33,814 bases of DNA from an uncultured Lachnospiraceae bacterium (GTDB taxonomy: Bacteria; Bacillota; Clostridia; Lachnospirales; Lachnospiraceae), in assembly GCA_910589385.1 (NCBI GenBank), contig CAJUTU010000007.1:1-33814 (forward strand), given 5' to 3'. The notes beneath the pieces are model-generated. The model searched no databases. It saw only the letters and a program-made list of their open reading frames with translations, and had not been told where the DNA came from. Below, one piece after another: positions 9,208 through 17,647 of this stretch (position 1 is its first letter; every line of letters begins with the position of its first letter). Position numbers and translations under genes: made by a program.

Positions 9208-10251
9208 CTATATCCTGTCCTCTTTCTCAAAAACTTCATCAAATGGCAGAGGATTTAGTATTGTCATATCCTTGTTTAAATATTTTTCTGCAAATTTACG
9301 ATCTTCACCTACAAGGCATTTACCGCTGTATTCCCTAAACTTCTTCACAGTAAATCCTCTGTCAATAATATCTTTTAAGGGTTCATCCTTTATATTTCCT
9401 AATTTAGCATGAATATATGGACAGGGTAATATATCGCCTGTTGGATTCACATAAAACAAATTTACGGCCGGGCACCCATATACTAATTTGTCATCCGGAT
9501 TAAAATAATTCCATAAATCTCTTATAATAGAAGGATATTCTTTCTTCAACTGCTCCAACGCATCGGAATCTTCCTGAGTAAGCATGATGTCATAATTATT
9601 TCGCCAATTTCCTGTAGGTGAAGCACAATTAAAAGCAATTCCCCAATTGTTCTCATCCAAATAACTGACAAACTTCTTTAGTTCCTCACTCTTTGCATTA
9701 TAATGGCCTACTACAATATTTACATATGCCTTCATACCTGCCTCCTGCACATATCTAAGCGCATTCATGCATTTCTCAAAAGAACCCTTTTTTCTGCGGA
9801 ATGTATCATGCTCTTCTTCAGAAAATGCATCAATAGAGACACTCACTCTGTCTACGCCTGCCTGTGCCAGCTTTTCAGCCATCCTCTGGTCAAGAAACCA
9901 TCCATTTGTAGTAATGTATACATAAAATCTGTCTGTTTGAATTGCTTCCAATATCTCAAATAACTGTGGATTAATTAAGGGTTCTCCACCCTGAATATCA
10001 ATCTCACATACCCCTAGTGCGTCCGCTTCATCTGCTAATCTTTTGATATCCTCTATTGTAAGTGTCGTCTCGCCAAATTCCCCGGCGCCTGATCTTGTAT
10101 AGCAATGTGGACATGTAAAATTGCATTTATTGGAATAATTTAATATAAAACCTTTGACACGTGTTCCATGTGTATGTGTCTTAGAAAATTCTCTTGACAA
10201 AGATATCATTTTCTCAGTCATTCTTTTCTTTTTTGTAAATACACTACTCAT
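9208..10251 (-). CDS. radical SAM/SPASM-type protein
   Basis: A 347-residue radical SAM enzyme. The CxxxCxxC cluster motif is CNFTCPHC (Cys43, 47, 50), followed by a GGEP motif (IDIQGGEPLINP) and an ITTNG strand. The C-terminal part has CP...PTGDILPCPYIHAKLGNI, typical of SPASM/twitch domains that bind an additional Fe-S cluster. It probably performs a radical modification of a small substrate or acts in a maturation step; the reaction is unknown. I chose the ATG at 10251 because AGAGGA sits 8 bp upstream; the in-frame ATGs at 10269 and 10284 have no such site. No partner precursor peptide was seen nearby. The 95 bp in front of it, up to the GNAT-like gene, show nothing I can name. Confidence 0.85.
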   Translation of the reverse strand: MSSVFTKKKRMTEKMISLSREFSKTHTHGTRVKGFILNYSNKCNFTCPHCYTRSGAGEFGETTLTIEDIKRLADEADALGVCEIDIQGGEPLINPQLFEILEAIQTDRFYVYITTNGWFLDQRMAEKLAQAGVDRVSVSIDAFSEEEHDTFRRKKGSFEKCMNALRYVQEAGMKAYVNIVVGHYNAKSEELKKFVSYLDENNWGIAFNCASPTGNWRNNYDIMLTQEDSDALEQLKKEYPSIIRDLWNYFNPDDKLVYGCPAVNLFYVNPTGDILPCPYIHAKLGNIKDEPLKDIIDRGFTVKKFREYSGKCLVGEDRKFAEKYLNKDMTILNPLPFDEVFEKEDRI

Positions 10252-10259
10252 TTTTCTGT

Positions 10260-10265
10260 TCCTCT
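10260..10265 (-). promoter_or_regulatory. ribosome binding site deciding the start at 10251
   Basis: AGAGGA on the minus strand, 8 bp before the ATG at 10251. It supports this start over the two upstream in-frame ATGs of the radical SAM gene. Confidence 0.55.
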
Positions 10266-10346
10266 CCATTTTTACTACACACATTGTACGAGTTCTAATT
10301 TCCCATTAAACAAACTTGCCCGTAACATGTATGTAAAAATCAAAAT

Positions 10347-11342
10347 TTACAAAGTAATGTTGTACCAAATATTAGGCCTGTCCATATCCCCATCCGCCCG
10401 AAACACCCGAAAACCAGGCATATTTTTATTGACAAAATATATCTCATCATTACATTTCTGCAAGGGTTCTAAACGATCTGGAATAATATTAACATCATTA
10501 CAGAAAAATCCCAGATTCTGCATTATGGTATCTTTTATTCCATAACACCAGCAATCTATATATTCATATCCGTTTATTTTTCCTTGTTCTTCAAAAAAAT
10601 ACCCAATTCCCTGTAGTTCCTCTTCACTACCGATTATATCTACAATCCGTAAAACTTTTTCCCCAAGCACTCTTTGCTCTCTTGTTATAAATACTGTAGG
10701 GATATTATTTTCTGCCACCTTAATAGCCCAAACCTTATATGCATATTCAGGATAAGGAAATTTGTAATATCTTCTAATTATATACTCAAGAGATTTATAA
10801 GGCCTTTGGTTATCAAAAATCAAACTATCTATTGTTTCCTTTAATATCTGCTCTGAGCCAATCTCTATTACCTGATATTTATTTGATATATTTGAACATA
10901 TTTGTTTTTCAACAATTGTTGCAACCTTATATTCATCTTTATCAAAAAGTTTATAATAATGTTTTAACTCTCCAACCTGAAATCCTAAAGCCCGATAAAT
11001 ACCTTGCGTTCTTTTTACAATTCCAATACCAAAGAGAGTTAGCCCCTCTTTTTCAAAAAATTTGATGATCTTTAAAACCAATGTTGGTTCTTCGCCTTTT
11101 TTTACGAACAAATTCGATCCCCATACATCTGAACCAGAAGCTCTTACAAACCCACATGTTGCAACAATATCATTGTTTTTTGTTGCAATGATAAAATTCA
11201 ACTTTTTGCCATCAATGTAATAGTATGAAAAATACTTCTTATCTGCCAGTAACTGGCCTTTTCTCCATTCACAATTTAAAAAATCAATAATTCTATCGCA
11301 TTCTTCAAGTCTTGCCCTTCGTATACAATAGTGCGTATCCAT
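10347..11342 (-). CDS. GNAT-like acyltransferase with unassigned C-terminal domain
   Basis: A 331-residue protein. Residues ~5-135 look like a GNAT fold (IRRARLEECDRIIDFLN start, then FIIATKNNDIVATCGFVRA and a GIYRALGFQ segment near the end of the core). The C-terminal ~190 residues have no motif I recognise and could be a second degenerate GNAT unit. Placed 36 bp after a sugar aminotransferase, it is a fair candidate for N-acylating the amino sugar. Acetyl-CoA is the default donor, but the ACP-bound acyl group of the downstream module is a possible alternative (inference). Confidence 0.65.
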   Translation of the reverse strand: MDTHYCIRRARLEECDRIIDFLNCEWRKGQLLADKKYFSYYYIDGKKLNFIIATKNNDIVATCGFVRASGSDVWGSNLFVKKGEEPTLVLKIIKFFEKEGLTLFGIGIVKRTQGIYRALGFQVGELKHYYKLFDKDEYKVATIVEKQICSNISNKYQVIEIGSEQILKETIDSLIFDNQRPYKSLEYIIRRYYKFPYPEYAYKVWAIKVAENNIPTVFITREQRVLGEKVLRIVDIIGSEEELQGIGYFFEEQGKINGYEYIDCWCYGIKDTIMQNLGFFCNDVNIIPDRLEPLQKCNDEIYFVNKNMPGFRVFRADGDMDRPNIWYNITL

Positions 11343-11378
11343 TTACATCCCGCCTCAATTTTATAATTCTATTTAATG

Positions 11379-12506
11379 TTAGTATTGTTGTAAAAAGCCC
11401 TTTGAGACTTCCAAAATATAATCCAAATCATTATCTGTTATCTTGTAATGTATCGGCAGGCTTAACTCCCTTGCATAAAAATCTTCACTAACCTTACAAT
11501 ATATACTGTCATATCCAATTTCTTTATAGTAAGCATTTTTATAAACCGGATAATAATGTACCCCTACGCCTATTCCGGCTTCCCTAAATTTCATATATAA
11601 TTCTTTTCTCTTATCTGCTTTTACCTGGATTGGATACAAATGACAGGCACTTACACTGTCCAAAGACCGTTTTGGTAATACAATCCCATAGCCTTGCAGT
11701 TCTCTGTCATATACTCCTGCAATTTCCCTTCTACGATCCAAAAGCTTGTCAATTTTTTTAATCTGGCTGATACCCAGGGCGCACTGCACATCTGACAGTC
11801 TGTAATTGTATCCTAAAGATATCTGTTCAGAAAACCATGGTCCCTCTTCTATTACTTTTTCCGCTTTCTTTATCATGCCGTAAGCACGAAATAATTTCAA
11901 TTTTTCATATAGTTCTTCATTATTAGTAGTCACCATCCCTCCCTCACAAGTTGTCATCTGTTTAACCGGGTGGAAACTAAAGATAGTCATATCTGACAAA
12001 CTGCCTATTTTATTTCCTTTGTATATTGCACCAATAGCATGTGCAGCATCTTCTATAACTACTAAATGATTTGCCTTCGCTATTTTATGGATTCTTTCCA
12101 TATCACAGGGTTCCCCAGCATAATGAACCGGAAGAATTGCTTTTGTCCGTGCCGTAATCTTTTTTTCTATTTCATCAGGATTAATATTGTAGGTTTCTGT
12201 ATCTATATCTGCAAAAACCGGCTTGCCGCCACAATATAATACTGCATTTGCTGAGGAAACCCATGTATTGGGAGAAGTGATCACCTCATCACCTTCGTGT
12301 ATTCCTATCACTGCACATGCTGCATGCAAAGCAGCAGTTCCACTTGAAACGGCTACTGCATATTTTACGCCTAAATAGCTTGCCGCTGCTTCTTCAAATT
12401 CATTTACAGCAGGACCTCCCGTAAGATATTCTTTTTTCAAAGCTTCAGATACTGCCTGAATATCTTCTTGCTCAATGCATTGTGTGCTGTATGGTATCAT
12501 AGTCAT
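11379..12506 (-). CDS. DegT/DnrJ/EryC1/StrS-family sugar aminotransferase
   Basis: A 375-residue PLP-dependent aminotransferase of normal family length. It shows SSGTAALHAA (54-63), EDAAHAIGA (152-160) and the FHPVKQMTTCEGGM block with Lys182 as the PLP Schiff-base lysine. The HPVK..T..EGG form resembles PseC-type enzymes, which aminate 4-keto nucleotide sugars using glutamate. No PseB-like 4,6-dehydratase is obvious, so the keto-sugar source may be one of the two SDR proteins or lie outside the window. The ATG follows GGGAGGAGCAAA. It sits between the WbuC-like cupin and the GNAT-like gene, suggesting an amino-sugar step followed by acylation. Confidence 0.92.
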   Translation of the reverse strand: MTMIPYSTQCIEQEDIQAVSEALKKEYLTGGPAVNEFEEAAASYLGVKYAVAVSSGTAALHAACAVIGIHEGDEVITSPNTWVSSANAVLYCGGKPVFADIDTETYNINPDEIEKKITARTKAILPVHYAGEPCDMERIHKIAKANHLVVIEDAAHAIGAIYKGNKIGSLSDMTIFSFHPVKQMTTCEGGMVTTNNEELYEKLKLFRAYGMIKKAEKVIEEGPWFSEQISLGYNYRLSDVQCALGISQIKKIDKLLDRRREIAGVYDRELQGYGIVLPKRSLDSVSACHLYPIQVKADKRKELYMKFREAGIGVGVHYYPVYKNAYYKEIGYDSIYCKVSEDFYARELSLPIHYKITDNDLDYILEVSKGFLQQY

Positions 12507-12519
12507 TTTGCTCCTCCCT

Positions 12520-13026
12520 CTATTTTTCCTGAAATTGTCGTATTTTTTCCTCTAGTTTTTTCATAAATTCAGCTACTTTTTGTACATCCTGAGGTTCAGG
12601 TGCCCATGCAGGAAAAATATTACTTTTCTCAGTAAATGGCCCTAATTTAACTTCATAATAGACCACTTGTTCCGTAAGCGGTATCTGCATATGATATGTG
12701 TTTGTATCAATCCGGTAAGTATGATAGCTTTTTTTAGACAACTCAAATATTTCTTTTATTTGTCCGTCTTCTTCAAAAAGTAGTACTAACATTGCCCCAT
12801 CAACAATTGTATGTGATTCCGTTGTATACAAATGTTTATCTGGTCTTCCATAATCTCCTCTGCTGCGTACTATATACATTTCGTGCAGCTTATCCTGTGG
12901 GCTATGCTGCAGGCACAGTCTATATCTTCCACTGATACTTTCTTTTGCTTTTTCTTTTAGCTCCCTTATCACATGGTCATTTATTTTTATCAATCTATCC
13001 TGATTAAAAAAAACTTCTTTCTCCAC
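12520..13026 (-). CDS. WbuC-like cupin-fold protein
   Basis: A 168-residue protein resembling the WbuC family of cupin-fold proteins found in O-antigen and capsule loci. It has RYRLCLQHSPQDKLHEMYIV (35-53), a spaced set of histidines (His41, His48, His65, His72) and the GAMLVLLFEEDGQIKEI strand pair at 77-93 that fits the cupin end. Family members are thought to bind a metal; their reaction is not established as far as I know. The start is GTG with GAGGT 8 bp upstream. It is 9 bp after the methyltransferase gene and 13 bp before the aminotransferase gene, so it is clearly part of the same operon. Confidence 0.7.
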   Translation of the reverse strand: MEKEVFFNQDRLIKINDHVIRELKEKAKESISGRYRLCLQHSPQDKLHEMYIVRSRGDYGRPDKHLYTTESHTIVDGAMLVLLFEEDGQIKEIFELSKKSYHTYRIDTNTYHMQIPLTEQVVYYEVKLGPFTEKSNIFPAWAPEPQDVQKVAEFMKKLEEKIRQFQEK

Positions 13027-13035
13027 ACAGATACC

Positions 13036-13698
13036 TCATTCAAAAAATATGAAACTATAATCCCCTGTATATCCCCATTCTCTATACAGCCACTCCCACT
13101 CTTCCACAGAATAATAACTCGCACAAGTAAGCTGCCAATAAAGCATATTGGCCTCTTCCCTTTCATTGCGAAAAGATTCTACCATAATATAGCTGTTTCC
13201 CTTACTAACACGTTCGATTTCCTGTACTGCCCTTTTTAAATCGAACACCTTTAAATTATGCAAGGTTGTCAATGAAATAACCAGATCAAATTCATTATCA
13301 CCAAAGGGAATCTCCTGCGCCCGTCCATATTGTAATCTGTCCCGGACTTCCTCCTTCGCATGTTCCAATGCATATTGGGATATATCAATACCATTCACAA
13401 CTAACCCTGGCACTTCTTGTGTCAATTCATATAACAGATGTGCCATACCACATCCCACATCCAAAATCTTCTGTCCCGGTTTTAACTGATAATGATCCGC
13501 CAGTTTCTGCGCAACAGGTTTCCATCTTCCATCATAACGATAGCCACCATAGCCATACTTTCTATCACCATCCCAATAATCAAAGCCATATTGTTTTGCT
13601 ATTTTGGCACATTCTGACTTATCATCTTTGGTCACACGTCCGATATAATTCCGTTTCGTTGCCTTATGTATTTCTGATACAAAATCAATGTATGCCAT
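13036..13698 (-). CDS. class I SAM-dependent methyltransferase
   Basis: A 220-residue methyltransferase. Motif I is KILDVGCGMAHLLYEL (~77-92), followed by NGIDISQYALEHA and a DLVISLTTLHNL core. The C-terminal part (YIMVESFRNEREEANM) lacks the usual GG turn but is otherwise typical. The target is probably a sugar or sugar-linked group. I chose the ATG at 13698, 5 bp after GGGGG; the in-frame ATG at 13710 has no ribosome site. The start overlaps the end of the transketolase C-subunit gene by 14 bp, indicating translational coupling. Confidence 0.85.
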   Translation of the reverse strand: MAYIDFVSEIHKATKRNYIGRVTKDDKSECAKIAKQYGFDYWDGDRKYGYGGYRYDGRWKPVAQKLADHYQLKPGQKILDVGCGMAHLLYELTQEVPGLVVNGIDISQYALEHAKEEVRDRLQYGRAQEIPFGDNEFDLVISLTTLHNLKVFDLKRAVQEIERVSKGNSYIMVESFRNEREEANMLYWQLTCASYYSVEEWEWLYREWGYTGDYSFIFFE

Positions 13699-14620
13699 TT
13701 TTTCCCCCATGAATTGATTCTCTTACTTCATTATAAATCTGTTCTATTCCAATCCCATTTGTTTCTTTTACCTGACTATAAGTTCCATATCCATTTGAAA
13801 AGTCCTTTAGTCCAAAACGCCTAAATTCAATACCATTCCCTGATTCAGCAACGACCTCTGCTACAGCGCTTCCAAGCCCGCCTATAATGTTATGATCCTC
13901 TACCGTAAAAATGCTGCCCGTTTCTTCAATTGCTTGTAAAATAATTTCCCTGTCAATTGGCTTCACAGTATGCATGTTAATTACTCTTGCTTGAATCCCG
14001 TCATTTTGGAGCAATACTGCCACATCCAAAATATCTTTTAAAATACTTCCTGTCCCAATCAGGGTAACATCTTTCCCCTCTTTTAGGATGGTTCCTTTTC
14101 CAATTTCAAATTTATAATCTTGTCTATATATTTCCGGTTCTTTATTTGTACCAAGCCGAAGATAAACAGGCCCCTCATGCCTATAGGCGGCAACCGTTGC
14201 TTTTTTCGCTTCTAATGGGCTTGATGGACAGATAATTGTTAAATTTGGTAAAGAACGCAGACCTCCTAAATCCTCTGTAGAATGATGTGTCGGTCCTAAT
14301 GCACTATAGACCTCTCCTGCTCCTGTTCCAACAATCTTAACATTCTGTTTCTGCAGGCAGATATCATTACGTATAAATTCATATGCCCGATAAGCCAGAA
14401 AAGCCCCTATCGTATAAGCAAACGGGATTTTTCCACAACTTGCCATTCCCGCTGCCATTCCTAACATATTCGCTTCAGAAATACCAAGGTTTAAATACTG
14501 CGATTCTAAATCTTTTCGATATTTATCATACACAATCGCACCATTATCCGAAATTAGGGCATATACGTTTTTATCCCTGCTCGCCAATTCGTATAATGTA
14601 TCTAAATATGCTGTCCTCAT
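13685..14620 (-). CDS. transketolase-like C-terminal subunit
   Basis: A 311-residue protein covering the pyrimidine-binding and C-terminal domains of a transketolase. It starts MRTAYLDTLYELASRDKNV as in family members. NLGISEANMLGMAAGMA contains the Glu that activates thiamine diphosphate. STEDLGGLRSLPNLTI and VYLRLGTNKEP follow in the usual order. It pairs with the N-terminal subunit 16 bp upstream, a split arrangement common in anaerobes. I chose ATG 14620 (GAGGT 10 bp upstream) over the GTG at 14632. It may supply sedoheptulose 7-phosphate to the heptose genes upstream, or transfer a two-carbon unit onto an unusual acceptor. Confidence 0.9.
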   Translation of the reverse strand: MRTAYLDTLYELASRDKNVYALISDNGAIVYDKYRKDLESQYLNLGISEANMLGMAAGMASCGKIPFAYTIGAFLAYRAYEFIRNDICLQKQNVKIVGTGAGEVYSALGPTHHSTEDLGGLRSLPNLTIICPSSPLEAKKATVAAYRHEGPVYLRLGTNKEPEIYRQDYKFEIGKGTILKEGKDVTLIGTGSILKDILDVAVLLQNDGIQARVINMHTVKPIDREIILQAIEETGSIFTVEDHNIIGGLGSAVAEVVAESGNGIEFRRFGLKDFSNGYGTYSQVKETNGIGIEQIYNEVRESIHGGKNGIH

Positions 14621-14636
14621 TTGGTTATTCACCTCA

Positions 14637-15464
14637 TCACTTTAAATCTTCCATCGTCATACCGAGTTCTTCCAGCAAAATCGGAAGTTCCTGTTCGTTA
14701 GGCATACGATAATGCCAGATTGGCGCATTTTCCATAAAAGAAACCCCTTTTCCCTTCACTGTATTAGCAATCACCAAGGTCGGTCTCCCTGTCTTCCTGG
14801 CCAGCAAAGCCTCCTTAATCTCTGTACAATTATGTCCATCTATCTCTACTACATTCCAGCCAAATGCTTTCCATTTGTCTGCAAATGGCTTCATGTGTAT
14901 GATACGTTCCAATTCATCCATTGCTTGTAATTTATTATGGTCTACAATAACTGTCATATTATCCAGCTCTAGTGTCGGTGCAGATAAAGCCCCTTCCCAA
15001 ATTGAGCCTTCCTGGCATTCCCCATCTCCGAGTACTACATAAACATGGCTCTCTTTCTTATCTGCTTTATTTGCATAAGCAATTCCTATTGCAAACGATA
15101 GCCCGTGTCCCAGCGCCCCTGTTGATGCTTCTACACCAGGAATCTCTTTTATTTTGGGATGTCCGCCCAATTTACTTCCTAATTGACAAAAGGTTCTTAA
15201 ATACCCTTTGTCAAAATATCCTGCAATTGACAATGCTGCATATAAAGCTACTCCTGCATGTCCTTTACTCACAATCACTTTATCACGCTCAGACCATTCG
15301 GGATTTTCTGGCTGATAGTTCAAAATGCCGCCAAAATAAAGTACCCCTAATATATCTGCAACAGAAAAAGCGGCTCCCATATGTGCGCCCCGCCCGCAAT
15401 ATGCTTGGACAAACACTTCTTTTCTTATTTCCCTGCATTTTTCCTCAATATTTTCTTTTACCAT
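14637..15464 (-). CDS. transketolase-like N-terminal subunit
   Basis: A 275-residue thiamine-diphosphate-binding domain of a split transketolase. It has SKGHAGVALYAAL, the GALGHGLSFAIGIA turn and the ThDP/Mg motif GDGECQEGSIWEGAL followed by VDHNKLQ. Lengths of the two subunits (275 and 311) match usual split transketolases. A housekeeping copy would normally lie with pentose-phosphate or sugar-use genes; here it is buried in a polysaccharide operon, 11 bp after a radical SAM gene, so a dedicated role in sugar building is likely. Donor and acceptor are unknown. Confidence 0.92.
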   Translation of the reverse strand: MVKENIEEKCREIRKEVFVQAYCGRGAHMGAAFSVADILGVLYFGGILNYQPENPEWSERDKVIVSKGHAGVALYAALSIAGYFDKGYLRTFCQLGSKLGGHPKIKEIPGVEASTGALGHGLSFAIGIAYANKADKKESHVYVVLGDGECQEGSIWEGALSAPTLELDNMTVIVDHNKLQAMDELERIIHMKPFADKWKAFGWNVVEIDGHNCTEIKEALLARKTGRPTLVIANTVKGKGVSFMENAPIWHYRMPNEQELPILLEELGMTMEDLK

Positions 15465-15475
15465 AACCGCCTCTT

Positions 15476-16546
15476 TTAGATAAAATTTACATGATTCATA
15501 TCCATATCAAGATAAGAGTTGATCAATACATTTCTTGAATCATATACACAATGCTGTCCACATATTTTTTTTGCATCAAATTCCTTAAATTTATGCGTGA
15601 CTGCTTCAGAATTCCATCCTTCCTGAAACGACTGATGCTTCAGATCACAAACACATCCATCCTTCAAATATGCTTTATCATGACAAAAATATACTTTACT
15701 GTTTGCTCCTATAACACATACAAACTCTTTAATAGGGCATCGTGAATATGTTCTTTTAAATACTTCATAGTTATCGAAATCACTGCTATATAAATCAATA
15801 ATTTTAAATGTATCTGAATTTAAATCTACAGACAATCTGTTTAATGTCAGAATAGTCTCTTCCTTAATGTCTTTATGATATTCTTCTGTCATATTACTAA
15901 ATAACGCAGCAAATTTTACATGATTAACACCCAGACCTTTCATTGTAGCTGCTACATTTGCAATTTCTTTATAATTCTCTTTTCCGATAACAAAATTGAC
16001 CCCCAATTCACAATCTTTACTTTTTATTTTTGCGAATTCTTCAATATTTTTTAGTAGCTTTTCCATAGAATTTCCTGAAATCCCCCTAATTTTTGCATAA
16101 TTTTCAGGATTTATAGAATCAATAGAAATCCTAACCCATTTAGCTTTGGCCAGAATTTGTGCCTTTTTTCCTGTAAGCAAACTCCCATTAGTAATAATGG
16201 ATAAATCTATTCCTGTCTGTAAGACTCTTTCCATTGTTTCCTCAATATAAGGATACACTAACGGCTCGCCGCCTCCACTAAATGTGACCGCTTTTACTTT
16301 CATCTTCTCCATATCATCGATTATTTCCATCATTTTATCGTGAGGTATATAGTCATCCTTTTGATATTCATCTAATTTAAGATATGGATTTTTATAGTGG
16401 CAGTAATAACAGTTATGATTACAAATATTGGTCGGTTTTATCCTGATATAAAGCGGATTGCATCTTTGTCCCTTTTCTATTTTATTGAGTGTATCCTGAT
16501 GATGGAAAATTTTTAAATTACTATAAGGTGTTACATTTTTATTCAT
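15476..16546 (-). CDS. radical SAM/SPASM-type protein ending in HVNFI
   Basis: A 356-residue radical SAM enzyme: CNHNCYYC (Cys42, 46, 49), FSGGGEPLVYP as the GGEP-type motif and IITNGSLL. The C-terminal region carries several cysteines (CPIKEFVC, YFCHDKAYLKDGCVC, CGQHC) fitting one or two extra Fe-S clusters of a SPASM-like domain. It ends DMNHVNFI, sharing its last five residues with the neighbouring radical SAM protein. The substrate is unknown; a nucleotide sugar or glycan intermediate is suggested by context only. It starts at ATG 16546 close behind AGAGG. Confidence 0.85.
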   Translation of the reverse strand: MNKNVTPYSNLKIFHHQDTLNKIEKGQRCNPLYIRIKPTNICNHNCYYCHYKNPYLKLDEYQKDDYIPHDKMMEIIDDMEKMKVKAVTFSGGGEPLVYPYIEETMERVLQTGIDLSIITNGSLLTGKKAQILAKAKWVRISIDSINPENYAKIRGISGNSMEKLLKNIEEFAKIKSKDCELGVNFVIGKENYKEIANVAATMKGLGVNHVKFAALFSNMTEEYHKDIKEETILTLNRLSVDLNSDTFKIIDLYSSDFDNYEVFKRTYSRCPIKEFVCVIGANSKVYFCHDKAYLKDGCVCDLKHQSFQEGWNSEAVTHKFKEFDAKKICGQHCVYDSRNVLINSYLDMDMNHVNFI

Positions 16547-16562
16547 CCTCTTGCCATCCTTT

Positions 16563-17624
16563 TTAAATAAAATTCACATGTTCCCCTGGATTTTTTAATT
16601 CTTCCAAATATCGGTTCATTTCATCCAGTCTGCATATTTCCCGGCAGTTCTTTTCTAAATCCATTCTCATAAACAAATCCTCAACTTCTCTCCTATGATG
16701 CCCTTCCCAAATATCTACAAAACTCTGCGCATTTATATTCCCATATTTCAAGCTGTCATTTCCCATAAATGCAATACAGGGCCAGAGGTTACCTTTTGCA
16801 TCTATATACACCATGAACGGAAGCGCCCAGCAGTGTTTATAACTTCTCTTCCAATCTAATTTCTGCATGGAATGAGCCCTAAAATAGATCTTGTATGTCT
16901 CTGTCTGTAATTCCTTTACTTCCTTCTCCAGTTCAAGCATTTCTTTATAGTCAATCTGCATTATATGCTGGCTTTGCGGATGCTGGGAAAATGGCTTGAT
17001 AGTAAAGTAATCAACACCAATTTTTCTAAGTTCTTTTCCCATCCGGACAATTTCATCCTTATTATCTGGAAGCAGTAATAGTTGAACCCCTATTGTTGTA
17101 TGTAGATTTTGTTCCCTTTTTATTTTTACTGCCGATTCCATATTAAATAAAACTTTCGTTAAATCCCCCGGCTGGCTACAATGAATTTTATTGTATGTAT
17201 CTTCTGAAATCCCCGCCGTACTGAATCGTACCCATGTCAACGCTTTTAGACACTCTCTCGAAATCTCTGGTGTGAGCAGCACCCCGTTCGTTGATAGGGC
17301 GGCATCTATCCCCATCCCTTTCGTCTGCTGAATGATGTTCGGGGCTTCTTTGTGCAGAAGGGGTTCTCCTTCACCTGCATAAATTATGCTTTTTACCCCT
17401 CTATGTGACAATTCCTCCAGGTTTCTCAATAGCATTTGACTATCTATTTTGTCAGGCTTATACCCTGTATAATCTACAGCGCAGAATATGCATCGGTGAT
17501 TACAGGCATTTGTTAATCCTATTTCTAATTCAATCGGATAGACATTTTCTCCATGCAGCCACTTTGATACCACATCCGGATGATATATTAACTTATGCGA
17601 ATCCATTCTGATATTCTTCGTCAT
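16563..17624 (-). CDS. radical SAM/SPASM-type protein ending in HVNFI
   Basis: A 353-residue radical SAM enzyme: CNHRCIFC (Cys41, 45, 48), YAGEGEPLLH in place of GGEP, and ALSTNGVLL. The C-terminal part has HCWALPFMVYIDAKGNLWPC and CREIC, a SPASM-like arrangement. It ends GEHVNFI. With the next gene it makes a tandem pair of related but clearly diverged enzymes, 16 bp apart. ATG 17624 follows GGAGGAAGGATTATAAGT. A radical epimerisation or dehydrogenation of a sugar is possible; nothing in the sequence proves it. Confidence 0.85.
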   Translation of the reverse strand: MTKNIRMDSHKLIYHPDVVSKWLHGENVYPIELEIGLTNACNHRCIFCAVDYTGYKPDKIDSQMLLRNLEELSHRGVKSIIYAGEGEPLLHKEAPNIIQQTKGMGIDAALSTNGVLLTPEISRECLKALTWVRFSTAGISEDTYNKIHCSQPGDLTKVLFNMESAVKIKREQNLHTTIGVQLLLLPDNKDEIVRMGKELRKIGVDYFTIKPFSQHPQSQHIMQIDYKEMLELEKEVKELQTETYKIYFRAHSMQKLDWKRSYKHCWALPFMVYIDAKGNLWPCIAFMGNDSLKYGNINAQSFVDIWEGHHRREVEDLFMRMDLEKNCREICRLDEMNRYLEELKNPGEHVNFI

Positions 17625-17647
17625 ACTTATAATCCTTCCTCCCGTTC

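Noticed and set aside
11379..12506. Calling the aminotransferase PseC and inferring pseudaminic acid
   Set aside because: No PseB, PseH, PseG or PseI homologues are in the window; the motif alone is not enough.
14972..15466. 164-codon plus-strand open frame
   Set aside because: Lies fully antisense to the transketolase N-subunit, with low-complexity Leu/Pro/Ser-rich translation and no ribosome site; a shadow frame.
9208..17624. RiPP maturation cluster based on the radical SAM/SPASM proteins
   Set aside because: No small precursor-peptide gene, protease or peptide exporter seen on either strand near these genes.
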